Positions 18,803-32,100 of a stretch of 64,000 bases of DNA are shown in pieces. The DNA lies in assembly GCA_016490735.1 (NCBI GenBank), contig JAEMWC010000351.1:221001-285000 (forward strand). The letters run 5' to 3'. The DNA comes from Pachyseris speciosa. Its lineage: Eukaryota; Cnidaria; Anthozoa; Scleractinia; Pachyseridae. Within the stretch, counting starts at the first letter, position 1, and each line of letters opens with the position of its first letter. The position numbers were made by a program, and so were the translations under genes. The notes under the pieces were generated by a model. That model ran no database searches. It saw only the letters and a list, made by a program, of their open reading frames with translations, and had not been told where the DNA came from.

Positions 18803-21073
18803 CTATTCAAAAATCTGAATGCGACAGTTAGCATAGTCCGACACAGTTATTCTGCCATTGCTAAGAACTGCTGTAGAGAATGGCCAGACAAACTCGCCTG
18901 CCTCATTCCCTTTTGTACCAAACTTTGTTAAAAACTTCCCACTCAGGTCAAACACCTGCACTCTGTGATTCTCTGAATCACAAACCAACAGGTGATCTGC
19001 TTTGCTCGCAGACAGGCACCAAGGGTCATTGAACTCCCCGTCCCCATCCCCCTGCTTTCCGAATTTATAAAGAAATTTTCCCTCTTTAGTGAAAACTTGT
19101 ACACAGTGGCAACCATAGTCTGACACGATAAGATAGTTGCCATGTTGGATACAGTGAAATGGGCTGATGAAAGAACCCTCTGTGCCAATTTTACGCAAAA
19201 ACTGACCATCAGGTGAAAAGATCTTGATTAATTTGTTATCTCTATCAGCAACAATAATGTTGCCATCACTGTCAATAGACAAACCACGAGGATTCTTAAG
19301 CTGGTGGTCAAAACTTCCTTCTCCTCCAAACTGAGCAACATACTTACCCTGATCAGTAAAGAGCTGAACGCGGTTGTTATGACCGTCCGCCACTATAATG
19401 TTATCATTATGGAAAACTATTCCAGTAGGGAAGTTAAACTCTCCCTGCTGAGAACCTTTTCTGCCAAATGATCTCAAAAGGCGTCCTTTACTATCATATA
19501 TCTGTACTCTATTGTTCCGACTATCAGTCACTGCAATCTCATTTTTCACATTCACTGCTAACCCCCAAGGGCCATTAAACGTCCCAGCAGCCGAACCTTG
19601 TTGTCCAAAAGAAAACACGTGTCTGTACTGTCTGGGTTGGACTTGAACCTCAAACGGGCTGCCATGAACATGTTCTCCATTTACCTTCACTGATGCCTGG
19701 CACGTTCCGGTTTCTTTAGCAAAGTAGCTGATCTTGTACGTGCCATCTTTGTTATCTTGGACTTGCGCTATAGTCGCACAGTCATCTCTCTGGCGATTTC
19801 TGATTTCCACTGTTACACAGTCACACTCTTCGTAACATTGTTCTCCTTCAGAGTTCCTTGTTGTCACAGCAATCTGTGCTTCAAGACCAACAGTCGCTTC
19901 ACTGATTCCTTTCCCTTCAGCATGTGATTGTTGCGAGTTAGTCTTGTTTACAAAACTTACCAAGCCAATTTGTTCAGCGTTTACAAAATCAAACAACTGT
20001 TGATTTTTCACGAAGATAAACGCGGTTAAATGTCCGCCGTCAAGGTCAGCTGTGTCTTCTTGCGTTTGTTCAGCTTCCTGCCGAAACATTTTCTCGAAAA
20101 CTTCATTTGGCTGCATTATTTGAGCGCTTGTGCTTCGCTTCAACAGCATTTCGCTTTTATGGATTACAGCCTCGTGCATTTTCACTTGCTCTTCAATCTC
20201 GTGCCTTTGCACTTCCAAGCGCTCGATCGATTCTTTCACTTTGTTTTCCACGTAATCAAAGATTTTCATCTTTTTTGCTTCAATGACTGCATAAATGCTG
20301 TCAACATACTTTTGCACGTCTTTTTTCAGTCTGGAGGCTTCTTCTTGAACTTTAACACAGTTTTCATCAACTTTAACAAGTTTGTTCACTTTCCTTTCCG
20401 TTTCTCGTTTCTGATATTCAATTCCAGCCTTCACTTTTGACATGCGCTCTTGTGCAGCTTCTTCCAAAAGCATCTTAGCGTGACCTTCGTGATTTGTCAG
20501 AGCACAAGCGTTGCAAATGGCAACCTCACACACAGAGCAAAAGATCTCTAATTCTTTCTTCTCATGTCCTCTCTTTCCGCAAAAAGCTGGACGCTTTAAA
20601 ATGTTCTCAAAGTCTTCATCTTGAAAGTCTTTCAAAGCCAGCGCATGGTGTTCTTTATTGGCTTTGATGCCATTATGCAAAGGCAGGCAATCATCACACC
20701 AAAACGAACAACACTGGAAGCAGTACGAACTTTTTCCGCTTCTTTTATCACAATTGCCACACTTGACGCCGCTTGTATTGCACTCTTTGATGGCCAACAC
20801 ATCCAACAAACTATTGATTCGAAAGTTTGTCGGCAATGCGTTGAGATCACCGCTTCCAGGGATCCTGAAGTTCTGCCTACACTCTGGGCATGAAATGGTT
20901 TCTTGAATCCCGCTGGTTTCTTGAATCCTTTGCAGGCAGTGAAGGCAAAAGCTGTGCAAGCAAGGCAGCTGCTTTGGATCAGTGAACTTGGTCATACACA
21001 CAGAACAGGATACTTCTTCATGAAGATTGTGCAAGAAGGTTTGAATATCCATGATAAATGTAAGGAAGCGCAA
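18803..21073 (-). CDS. TRIM-NHL protein, probable E3 ubiquitin ligase (TRIM2/3/71-like), paralog A
   Basis: A 756-residue single-exon ORF. Domains: C3HC4 RING at about C23-C65 ([28 protein letters not shown]); B-box 1 at about 105-143; B-box 2 at about 165-198; coiled coil about 200-335; filamin-type domain about 391-478 (ending [11 protein letters not shown]); six NHL repeats about 486-756, each with a FG..G start and a V.D..N.R.Q.F-like end. Known for the family: RING-dependent ubiquitin transfer, with the NHL propeller binding protein or RNA targets. The start could be the first Met or M8 (MDIQTFLHN); M8 places the RING at the usual distance. All zinc ligands are present and no lesion is seen. 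Same strand as, and downstream of, the CABLES-like gene. A CCAAT box lies about 96 bases upstream (21169-21173). Confidence 0.93.
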   Translation of the reverse strand: MRFLTFIMDIQTFLHNLHEEVSCSVCMTKFTDPKQLPCLHSFCLHCLQRIQETSGIQETISCPECRQNFRIPGSGDLNALPTNFRINSLLDVLAIKECNTSGVKCGNCDKRSGKSSYCFQCCSFWCDDCLPLHNGIKANKEHHALALKDFQDEDFENILKRPAFCGKRGHEKKELEIFCSVCEVAICNACALTNHEGHAKMLLEEAAQERMSKVKAGIEYQKRETERKVNKLVKVDENCVKVQEEASRLKKDVQKYVDSIYAVIEAKKMKIFDYVENKVKESIERLEVQRHEIEEQVKMHEAVIHKSEMLLKRSTSAQIMQPNEVFEKMFRQEAEQTQEDTADLDGGHLTAFIFVKNQQLFDFVNAEQIGLVSFVNKTNSQQSHAEGKGISEATVGLEAQIAVTTRNSEGEQCYEECDCVTVEIRNRQRDDCATIAQVQDNKDGTYKISYFAKETGTCQASVKVNGEHVHGSPFEVQVQPRQYRHVFSFGQQGSAAGTFNGPWGLAVNVKNEIAVTDSRNNRVQIYDSKGRLLRSFGRKGSQQGEFNFPTGIVFHNDNIIVADGHNNRVQLFTDQGKYVAQFGGEGSFDHQLKNPRGLSIDSDGNIIVADRDNKLIKIFSPDGQFLRKIGTEGSFISPFHCIQHGNYLIVSDYGCHCVQVFTKEGKFLYKFGKQGDGDGEFNDPWCLSASKADHLLVCDSENHRVQVFDLSGKFLTKFGTKGNEAGEFVWPFSTAVLSNGRITVSDYANCRIQIFE

Positions 21074-21340
21074 AGACAGCTCTTATAACACACCTTGAAA
21101 CAAGCAAAGTCCCAAAAACAATGAAGATTTGTGATCCCGTGATGTTTATGTCGGAGTTATGATATCAGCCAATCAGAGAGACTGAATTGAAGTGTTTTGA
21201 CGCCGAGTGTCTTGATTCTGAGAAATGCAAAAACATCCTGATTTCTAAGAACTGCTACTGGCCGTCACGGATAGGTGCTGACATCAATCTCTCTCGGACT
21301 CGCGCTGTCTTGTCGTGTTTAGTCCTTCTGACTTCTAAGA
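21074..21340 (-). promoter_or_regulatory. Probable TRIM-A promoter region
   Basis: Conserved with 54343-54590 upstream of TRIM-B. It contains a CCAAT motif (AGCCAATCAGAG, 21167-21178) that reads CCATT in copy B. No TATA box is evident. The role is inferred from position and conservation. Confidence 0.4.
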
Positions 21341-21540
21341 ATTAAACTACGAGTGTGTAGTGCTCTATTTCGCGGGTGAAACACGCGAAGGCGTGTGAAC
21401 CTCTCGCGAGCACACGCAATGCGCGGGGAGACGTAAACGTAAGGTCCCCGCGTGTCGCATCTCGTCCGCGGAGGCAACATTCGCGCGGACTCACGTATTT
21501 TACTCGCTTTACTATGTCTTTCAATAAATTGAGAGATTAG
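21341..21540. repeat. CpG-rich conserved segment
   Basis: Dense in CG dinucleotides (TTCGCGGGTGAAACACGCG, CTCGCGAGCACACGC, GCGCGGGGAGACG) within otherwise AT-rich DNA. Also at 54595-54780. The frames through it are not kept between the copies. It may be a dispersed repeat or an upstream regulatory CpG cluster. Confidence 0.4.
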
Positions 21541-22240
21541 TATTTCATGTGACGGAATTGCTTTTTTTGTTTTGCTTTTTTTTTTCTTTTTTTTTTTTCA
21601 GATTACAATACCTTACTGTACCGTTTTGAATGAACTGAAGAAGCTTGTTCCGTTCTCATAGTTGTCATTCTTGGAATAAGGAACCAGGAAAAGTTCTCGC
21701 CTCGGTTCATTGATTTCATAGTTCGTGCTGGTTTGTGTACATATTTTCAAGGAGTAATCAAGCACCAAAATCTGAGTTTTCAAGGAGAGTTTTCAAGTTT
21801 ACTTTGTCTTGCACTATGTTTTGAAATGTTTTCAGTGGCCGATAGCAACTTTAAAAACGTTCATCCAGATATAAAATGGAACATAAATTTACCGACTTTG
21901 GTATAACCCTTTATTATTTCACATAAGAACAAAAGTTAAAGGAGTTTTCGTTATTTTTAAGCACTTTCAGTAGAAATTTTTCTTCTTAAGGACTTTTCAA
22001 GCGCCGTTGAAATCTAAAATAAAATTTCGGGGCTTTTCAAGGACTTCAAGGAATAGCATGAACCCTGCGATTCACATTTCTATTCCTTGAATCTTCTGTC
22101 TGTAAAAGTACATTTTCTAACATATGGATTCCCCGACGAGGTCCACGAACAGTAATCGCTAATGAGGAAATTAACTTGCCGTTTTCAAGCTTTTAAGACC
22201 TCTTGACTAATTTGAAATAAAAATACACAGGACACAAGCT
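21541..22240. other. Intergenic DNA between TRIM-A and the CABLES-like 3' UTR
   Basis: Shared with 54781-55480. It contains short imperfect repeats of TTTTCAAGGAGT and ACTTTTCAAG (21750-22060). No gene seen. Confidence 0.4.
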
Positions 22241-22244
22241 ATGG

Positions 22245-23019
22245 CCAGATTATTTTATTAAAAATAAAACTTTACTCTTTAACTAAGTATAGTTTACATT
22301 TGCGCCAAACCATTACAAATCATATTATCTCAGTAACCGTGTTTACCAATACTCTATAATAAACTTGACTCGAAATTATTTACACTTTAATATCATTCCT
22401 TACAAAAGAATAATTTATTGGTTTCTCCGCCACAGGAGTAATCAATATATTTAGAAACCAATGACTTGAGGCACAAATTATATCCAATCACGACAAAGAC
22501 GTATCGGAGTCAAGGAAGACAGCTAACTTTCCATATAAAGAATCCATGCCATAGCTGCTTGGGTCACCCGAAAATTGCAAATGAATAGTCTATTATCACA
22601 AAAGTAATTAGGAAATCCATGACATGGAAAGCTTATGACACCTCAGAGAAAATTTGGCGTGATGAAAAAAGTGTTTTAAATGTCATTTAAATACATTTCG
22701 AAATACATTTATCAATAGAGCGGTTTTCACTTGCTTTCCATTGCTACGCTCTGTGAGTGCCTGGTTGGTAAAAGTCGCGCCACTTTTTTAAGCAATAAAA
22801 GGCAACACCACGCCGCAAAACCAATCGTGATTTTTTGGCGCGCATTTTCTTGCGCTCGGCGCCAGGTGCGCATATTTTGTTCGAATTCTAATTGGTTCAT
22901 TGCACTGGCTGTGTCCATGTGTGCGCTCTTGTTGTACCTGGCTAGAATGTTTACTTTGGTTTTGGTTTTACGACACTCAGTTGAAAGCCGCTCTACTTGA
23001 GTATCAACGTTAGGACAAT
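22245..23019 (-). other. Probable 3' UTR of the CABLES-like gene
   Basis: Follows the TAG at 23020-23022 on minus. An AATAAA hexamer on minus lies near 22254-22260 (TTTATT on plus), and copy B also has AATAAA at the equivalent place (about 55486-55492). The proposed UTR contains a MITE (22716-22995). Length and end are inference. Confidence 0.4.
22716..22995. mobile_element. MITE with TAGAGCGGTTTTCA ends, copy A
   Basis: Left TAGAGCGGTTTTCACTTG pairs with right CAGTTGAAAGCCGCTCTA; 280 bp. Equivalent at 55948-56226. It ends 25 bases from the CABLES-like stop codon. Confidence 0.7.
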
Positions 23020-23157
23020 CTACTCAGTCTCCAATCGTTTCACGTGTGCCAGTACTTCCCATTGAGGGATATGAAGATCAAACTCCAAAGCCACCACGGC
23101 TTGAAACTCAAACTTAAGAAGTTCCTTTACTGATATCCGAAGCCTGTCCTCGATTGT
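23020..23157 (-). CDS. CABLES-like terminal exon (copy A)
   Basis: 138 bases: 45 codons plus TAG. The acceptor is TTGTTTTGTTGCAG. It encodes [20 protein letters not shown], then [20 protein letters not shown], the end of the cyclin fold. Confidence 0.8.
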   Translation of the reverse strand, partial: TIEDRLRISVKELLKFEFQAVVALEFDLHIPQWEVLAHVKRLETE

Positions 23158-26100
23158 CTGCAACAAAACAACAAACTACCTTACAATACGAGAACCACAA
23201 AAAGTATACAGGCTGTGAGAAAAAAGGCGATTATCGACAAAGATATAGTGTTTTGATGTTTAGACAGATTCTCCCAAATAGTCCTGTATTCCCTGCGTAG
23301 CTGGCGGTATTGTAGGTGCGCGACGGAGGAGGAGGCGGAGCCGCTGAAAGCGAGGGGCGTAAGCCGCGAGAAACGCCTCTTTTCCATTCTCCTCGCGGCG
23401 AAATCCGCTCATTTTTAGCGGCTCTCTCTACTCCGAGCGTCTACAATACCACCAGATACGCAGGCTAAGTACGGTTGGAAATTTTATGGAGAACGGTGGC
23501 GAGAATATGCGTGTAAATACATGTATACTAAATCAAGGCTTTAAGAGTGTTTGGTTGACGGTGTGTGGCCAGCCTCTTGAAATCCTTGCCCATGATCAAC
23601 CGTGGTTACCTAGCGGCCTTGTTATCCTTGAGCAGCGGTCATGAAACGAACTCTGGAAAGTTATGATTGGAAGACCATAAACTGAATATCGGACTTCCAA
23701 TTGAATTGCGCATTCAGTAGCGTACATCACTGTCCTGGCCTAGTTTTCACCTCTTCAAAGTTCTGAATTACTTCTGGCCATTTGTGCTTTTCAAAACTTT
23801 TTGAACTTACCAAAATGTCTTGCCCGATGAATAGCTCAACAGTACTTCTTTCTCTCAAGTTTACATATAGATTTTGATGTTTCCTCGTCCAACTAACTGA
23901 GGCGATCACTGTACGCAAACCTATCTCTGAACCTGTAATCGATGCCAGTTTTTAATATCAAAACAACATACTCACTGGTGCACAAAATAATATATAACGT
24001 ACGGGAGCTTCTCCCCAGGACAGTTATTTTTATGGAAATCATGAAAATTTTGCATTCCCTAGAACAAATAACAAAACAGCTTACCTCTATAAGCTCTTTG
24101 ATTTTGTCTGTTTTCATATCATCATTAAACTTTGCTGCCAATAGCAAACAGGAACCTTGAAGATAGTTAAGAACATCAGCAACTTTACATAGAAAGATCG
24201 GCTTGCAAACAAGTTTCTATATTATATTAGTATAAATCTACCAGCGTTCTATCACAAGTACCATTCTCTCATTAGCTACGCTACTCGCTATCTATTTAAC
24301 AATTAGATTATGAGCTCGAGATTCTTATCCCGTGATAGCTGATGAGGGCGCAGCCCGAATCAGCTATCACGCAAAGAAATCGAGAGCGAATAATGTAATC
24401 GTTTTAGTGTGAATCTTCTTGTCGTTCAAAATTAAACAAGTAAATTATCTAAAATCTCCTCGCAGACACTTAGCTACTCACTATCTATCACAGAATAGAT
24501 AGCGAGTAGCGTAGCCAATCAGACAACGGCATTCGTGAAAGAACGCTAGTAGATTTGTACTAATCTGTGATAGAAAAAAACAATTAGATTATTCGCTCTC
24601 GATTTCTATGCGTGATAGCTGTCAAAGAATAGAAATCTCTAGCTCATCATGTAATTGTTAAAATGTAATGATGATGATGATAATAATAATAATAAATAGT
24701 AGTAATAATAGTATTAATAACAATAATTTCGACTAGTTGGCAGGCTTTAAACCATTGTAATTCTTATTGGAAAATACCATATTTTTTTGCACTGATGGGC
24801 GTGAGGATGAACGTGGCGTGAGGAGATTGCAACTGCTAATAAAACATTCTCAATATTCTATCATAAGTGGGCTTTTATCTTTTAATGTTTTGTGTGTGTG
24901 TGCGTAAAATAGTCTAAATAGTCTTTCTATCATATTCTTAGTAATGTAATCACCGCTCGGATTGATGTATTGATAGTGATGTAAGTAACTGTAAGTCAGT
25001 CCACCGTGGTGTGGAAATAAAGCGAAAAAAAAATAACAATAATAACAATAAAAAATCATCATCATCATCATTATTATTATTATTATTATTAATATTATTA
25101 TTATTAATATTATTATGAGGATTTTTTATCACACCATTAGTTGTATTGGTGGTCACGTGTTCCTAGATCATCAGGCCATTTCCCATAGCCTTAGATGTCT
25201 AAGGTTCTTCTTAAAATTCTTGCTGTACCCAACAAGTAGTTTTTCTGGAGAAGGTTGAAGATTCCAGGTGTTCCTATCTTAGCAATCCACATCCTCAAGT
25301 TTTTAGTCACTGCCCCAAGTGCCCCAACTACAACTGGGATAACAGACACGCTTCTGCAATTCCAAATCTTTTGTATTTCCATTTTTAAGTCCTGATAGTG
25401 GTCGATCTTTTCCTGTTCTTTTTCTGCTATGCGTGTATCAAAAGGACACGCCACGTCAATAATGTGGCACACTCTGCCCGCCTTCTCAAATACAGGGCTC
25501 ATATCAGGCCTGTTATGATCTAACTAATGGTCTGTTTGAATTCTGAAATCCCACAGTAGCTTCACTTGGTCATTTTCCATCACTGCCTCTGGAGAATGGT
25601 CATACCAGGTTTCGTTGCATTGCAGGTCTTAATTCTGGCAGAGTTTCCAGTGAACAACTTTAGCAACTTGATCGTGCCTCCAGGTCTTAAACTGCTTTTG
25701 AACTAATTTCTTGCATTCTGTTGATAAATCGCTAACAGTTTCCTCCCTTTCACCACATAGGCGACACATCGGTGACACATCTTGTTTGTCAATCTTATTC
25801 TTGATGTAATTAGTCCGAAGGGCCTGGTCTTGTGCAGCAGTTAGGAGGCCTTCAGTCTCTTTCTTCAAAGTACCTCTTTTCAGCCAATCCCATGTCTGCG
25901 GGTCTCTAATTCCTTCAGAGCCCCTCGCATACTGCCCGTGCAGTGTCTTTTCTCTATAACTGCTTAGCCTTGTTCGACTTACACTTTCCTTATCTGGTCC
26001 TTCATCCAAAACATTTTCATCTTGTGTTATCTTAAGCAGCCTTTCAGGACTGTTTCTCACATACTGACACAAACTACCAACCTCGATGTTGACGCAATCT

Positions 26101-29100
26101 TCAACACTAATCAAGCCTCTGCCTCCCTGTGATCTCTTGACATATAGCCTGTCTACATCTGCTTGATGGTGAAGCGATCTATAAATCGTTAACAGCTTCC
26201 TTGTTTTTCTATCCAGTGCCCTTAGTTCATCCTTACTCCATCTGATGATACCCGCCCCATATTGTATCAATGAAACTGCTGTTGAATTAATGGCACTCAC
26301 AATATTTCCTCCGTTCAATTTTGATTTAAGAATCTTTCTGATCCTCCTCAAATATTCTTTCGATATTGCCTGTTTCATGTCACTGTGCTTTACATCATCT
26401 GCCTCCAGGATTCCTAGATATTTATATCCATCACTTTCCTCAAGCCTTCGGATGACTTGGGCATCCGGTAAAACAATACCCTCGCATGCACATGCTTTTC
26501 CCCGTTTCATAATTAGCACAGCACATTTGCTAATTCCAAAATCCATTCCGATGTCTTTGCTGAAAATTCGGACAGTATTTATCAGGATGTCTCAGTGTAC
26601 TTGCTTCTCATTCTTTCCATATAATTTTAAATCATCCATAAACAGGAGATGATTGATTAGGCCCTTCCTTTTTCGAAGATCATACCCAGCCTTCAATTGC
26701 CTTAATACCATAGATAACGGGATAAGGGACACAACAAATAACAGTGGAGATGGGCTATCCCCAGGAAAATTCCTCTTCTTACAGTGACAGTACCCAGTGA
26801 GCGTCCTCCTGCCCTTAACTCCGTTTTCCACTGTGCCATACTTTTTTCCAATAAGGCGATTAAATTCGCGGCTTCTCCAAACATTTGATAATCCGGGAGT
26901 GTGGGATCATGTAATAGGCCTTTTTGTAGTCGACCCACGCCATTCCAAGCCCCGTTTGTCTTCTTTTGCAATTTCCATTAACCTTCTTAACAATTAGTAG
27001 TTGGTCTTTGGTGCCTCTGGACTTTCTTCTACAACCCTTCTGTTCTTCAGATAGTAGACATTTCTCCTCCAAATGATTGTACAGTTCATCTCCCATTATA
27101 CCAGTTTATCGATTTCCACATTAATGGTAAACATGTTATTGGTCTAAAATTCGAAGCAATGTTCCCCTTTTCTTTGTCTTTAAGAATCAATGTTGTTCTG
27201 CCCATTGTAAACCTTCAGGAATTTGGTTTATAGTCAGGCACTCTTGTAGTTGCAACACTATTCTTTCTGTGCATGATTTAAAACTTTTCACCCAAAATCC
27301 TTGTAACCCATCTGGGCCAGGGACTTCAGTTCCAATTTGCTATTTTTCTTAGCTGTTTTACCACTTTTGCTGGTGTAACCACTATGTCATTCTGCTTTTG
27401 TACCCTTGACAAACTGTTCCCCACTTCCTTAAGCCAATCAGCACTTCTGCTATAATCCACTGGGTTGTCCCAGATATTGCCCCAGAATGCCTTACTTTCA
27501 CTAGCATCGGGTGTTACAGTGTTGTCAGTTTCCATGTTTTCAATCTCTTCCTGGTTGGACTGAAACATCCTGTTTTGCTTATATTGTTCAGTCCTGTCTT
27601 GGTATCTTCTAATCTTGTGGCTCTTTGCTAACACTCTCTGCTTTAGCTCCTCTAACACAACTTGGAGACCTTTCTTATTCAGAGAGTATCTCCGTTCTAG
27701 CCCCTCTCGGACTGTTATGTTATTAAGCTCACCAGATTTCATCCTTTCTAGCCTACTTATTTCTTTCCTAAGTTACGCGACCTGACCCTGTAGTCTCTTC
27801 TTCCACCAGGGTACTGTCCCACTGTTCCCCGACTGCTTTGTTCAACTCCAAGCCTTTTAGCAACCACACGTCCCGCAGCAAGCAACAGTTCATTGGTTTG
27901 GGTGATATCTTTGGTCTCTATAAAGGCGAGAACCTTGTTCACTTCGTCCACTTTCACTTTCAGTCGTTTTCTTTCGACATTTCTCAAGTTCGGTGGGGGA
28001 TCTCCCCCATTCTTGAAACTTTCTAGTATCGCTAGTGCACATAAAGGGAAGGGAAGGGACTTATAGGAAATATACTGTTCTCCTACATGCACTGATGCCG
28101 GCGTATTTAAAGCTTCAAAGATTACAAATAAGGTGACAAATGGAAACAGGTTTTCCTTATATCTCTTGTCTAAGTTAATTAAGAAAGTGAGGGGGAGGGG
28201 GGGGGGGGGGCGCTTACTATATTTGCTATTTTGGCCCAGGGTGGATGGGCACTTATTCAAGGGAGGGCGCCTATTCGAGCGTGGATGCTTATTTAAAGAA
28301 ATACGGTATCATCAATTGACTTTTTCAATGACAGTGGAAGCACACGCCAAAGTGTTCACATTATCCTTCCATTATATGCGAGTGTCCTTATTAATTTCCT
28401 ATAAATTAAAATAAACGTGGAATCAGAAAAATATTTACGATCATTCACATTGCGGTGCATATAATCTTAATGTTGACAGGATGATAATTATCGTACATCA
28501 ATCAATCAATCAATCTATATTTATTCATGATGTCGTATCATAATATAACATGGCCTTCCTAAGAGTCGTGAGAAAATTATACTAAAACTAAACTACATCA
28601 ATAACAGAGCTACTTGACTAAGAGAGTGAAATACAATAAGAACTTAATATTTACAGTTACCATACAGTTACAAGAAATCTTTCCCATTCAATAAAGTTTT
28701 AAAATGATTCAAAGGGCTGCTGTCTGATCTCTAACGGGATCTTGTTCCACAAAACAGATCCTCTGTAATGTAGGCTCCCTTTCCCTGACTTGGTTCTTGG
28801 ACTAGGGATATAACAATTTAAGAACTAAGTTAAACATCTAACACCTTAACTTCTAATACTATTACCTTCAGTATAAGTTTTTCAAAATAGACAAAACCAT
28901 ATGTCACTGTTGAAGGATCCAGCTGACATCCCTGACACAGACAAAGTTAACATGTTAGACAAAATTGCAAATACATGTATTCTGAAGTTACACATAAGTG
29001 CATACAAACATGGGACGTAATTAAGTGAGCGATGCGGCTACTGAGCTTATGTGTTTCAGTAGCATGAAGTAATCAAGAATATTACTACTCTTGGCTTGAA

Positions 29101-32100
29101 GGGATGGCAGCTCATAACAGGATACCCAACATGGAGCAAATAGGAGTATTACTACTCTCCCCCACCCCCACCCCCTCTAATGGATGATAGTTATTCACAA
29201 GACACCCAACTCTCTGCAAGTAGGAGTATTATTACCCCTCTCCCTCTGATCTGTCCAGTTCAATGGCTGCAGAGGATGCTTGTTCCCCATGGAATACCCA
29301 GCAGGAGCAACTAACAGTATTATGAAACCCCCTTAGTAGGGTTGTTAGTCCATGACAAGATAACAAACAAAGTAATTAGGGGGTGGTACTTTCCCCTTCC
29401 CTCCCCTCCCCTTGCAGCCCCTTTCTGGATGGGTGCCTTGTCTGTCGCAGAAAAACCATTAATATAGGAGATATATACCGATACTCCTTAGAAGGGCTGC
29501 TTGTCCATCACAGCAAAACCAGCATGAAGATGTTGGTAGTAAATTACAGCTGCCCGGCCCTACATGGGATGTTGGTCAATCACAAGATACCCAGCATAAT
29601 GATACAGGATAGTCACGGTGCAGAGTAACTTGGAGTATCAATTGCTGCTTCTAGCTTTCCAGCGGGGGTGGGGGGGTGGGGGGAGGTAGCCTCCCAAGCA
29701 GTCGTTTTTTGGACAGTTGTATTTCACCTCCTCTCCACAAACGCCTGGTTACCCAAAGCCAACATTCATTTCCCGTTGTTTGGCTTGTGGACACACTAGC
29801 CAATCATGATCAAGCAACTGTCCAGCGATGACAAGTAGAATTAATCCTAATGAGTGCTTCTTTCTCTTGTGAATTTGTAAATGTATCAAAGTGCTGGGGC
29901 TGATTTGTTTTTGAGTAATATTTTTTGACAGTTTTTGAGTAACATGATGTGTTACAAGAGACTTAAACTTTGAAAATGCAAATAAGAATTTAGATGCAAC
30001 CAAGTTAGAAATCTGAAGTATTTATCAGTCGATCAAACATAGTGTAAACGACATGAAATTATCACACATAGGACAACAGCAAAGCTCGATAAACAGAACA
30101 AACATAAAGTAATTAGGGGGTGGTACTTTTCCCTTCCCTCCCCTCCCCTTGCAGCCCCTTTCTGGATGGGTACCTTGTCTGTCACAGAAAAACCATCGAT
30201 ATAGGAGATATGTACCGATACTTCTTAGAAGGGGTGCTTGTCCATCACAGCACCTCCTCTCCACAAACGCCTGCTTACCCAAAGCCAACATTCCTTTCCC
30301 ATTGTTTGGTTCATGGACATCCTAACCAATCACGATCGAGCAACTGTCCAGCAATGACAAGAAGAATTCATCCTAACGAGTGCTTCTTTCTCTCGCGAAT
30401 TTGTAAATGTATCAAAGTGCTGGAGCTGATTTGTTTTTGAGTAATATTTTTTGACAGTTTTTGAGTAACATGATGTGTGACAAGAGACTTAAAATTTGAA
30501 AATGCGAATAAGAATTTAGATGTGACCAAGTTAGAAATCTGAAGCATTTATCAGTCGATCAAACAGTAACACGACATGAAATTATCACACATAATGGCTA
30601 ATGAGGAAACAGTATGTACAACATAGTCTACTTATTAAGCGTTCTATCACAAATGCTATTCTCTGATTGGCTACACTACTTGCTATCTATTTCCCTGTAG
30701 ACAGTGAGAAGCAGATGTCAACAAATGGCTGCCACTTCTTTGCATTTTCAGAAGTGTCTGTGTGGAGGATTTAAGATAATTTACTTGTTTAGTTTTGAAC
30801 AACTAGTAGATTTATACTAAAACAATTAGAGTAATCGCTCTATATTTCTATGCATAATAGCTGATTCGGGCTGAGCCCTCATAAGCTATCATGCAATAGA
30901 AATCTCAAGCTCATAATCTAATTCTTAAATACACAATGGCCAGGCATGAATTGCAAACCTAAGAAGCATCACTCTACAGATTAAAAACCCAATTAACAGT
31001 ACAAACTAAGACTAAAAGAAAGCACACTTCTATATAACATTACATGTCTATCATGCAAAATATACTTCACTCTCATAGTAGATTACCTGTGTTGAGGTTA
31101 TTTTAGAAATGTGTTTCTTTAGGCTACAAAGAACAAGTAAGGAAATGAAAGAGGATTAAACTGAATTTCTTGTCGTATAGTAAAACTGAAAATCTTCTTC
31201 AACACAAACTCTCAGTCTTGAAGCTTTAAAACAAGCAGCCTGGTTGTTAGAAAGCGAAATGATGCTAATACAAAATTTAACATACATGTAATTATCCAGA
31301 GTTTTCATTAAGGGCAAAATCATAACATGGAAATCTTTCTTAATGCACACAGTGTTTAAATAGTGATCAATACAAACTACAAATCAGACAGCTAATTACA
31401 TGTAGACTGAACAAGTAATTGACATTTAACATTTATTTACTAGATCTATTTTAAAAAGCAGCGCATTTGACCTTTTTTACAGGGTTTACTACTTTGCACT
31501 CTACAAATGCTATTAATTGCGGTTACATTAAGGTCTTTTACCACTGACAGTAAAAACCCTTTTACCGCAGTAGAAAGTAAATTGTGTGTGTAACCGCGAT
31601 TTCCAGAGGTAAATTTACTGCGGTACGTATCCACAGAGACGTCAAAAACATCAAAGGAAGTGACTATGACATCTCCCAAGGTTTTTACCTCGGGCTTTGA
31701 ATTCTCAAGATAAAATGGCCAATCAGGAAGAGGCATTTGACAACTACAAGGCGTGATTGACAGCGCATACTACAGAGCAAGTTTCATGGTGGAGCTCGTT
31801 GTTTTCTCCATCATGGCAGGATTTCGTGCATCCTTGTAAGTGTATTTTTGTAAAATTTACGCTCAGCATTTCATCAGCCTAAAATTTTTTCAGAAAGTTA
31901 ACTTTGTTCTTCATTTTGCGGGGCCGGAAATCAGGCGAGCAAAGTGACTCTTTATACAACGACTATTTATTTAATTTTCTTCAACAGAAGAAACATCGTG
32001 GACGTTCCAACAATTCAGCCTGGTACAGGTTGTACTACAACTGCTTATTCATACGAAATGCCCATAGCACCAAGCTGTTGGCCTGGAAATCACATGCCAT

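Noticed and set aside
20030..20893. Plus-strand frames antisense to TRIM-A, with twins opposite TRIM-B
   Set aside because: Hydrophobic low-complexity shadows of the coiled-coil and B-box codons. They are conserved only because the TRIM gene is.
21342..21524. A 60-residue Arg-rich ORF in the CpG-rich segment
   Set aside because: The copy B frame differs and is not under obvious constraint. More likely repeat or regulatory DNA.
23727..23918. Minus-strand exon ending at a GTAAGTTC donor near 23805
   Set aside because: The donor is good and the frame is open, but adding it would break the direct, in-phase join of 24085-24216 to 23020-23157, and the product does not resemble the family. Copy B does not keep the upstream frame.
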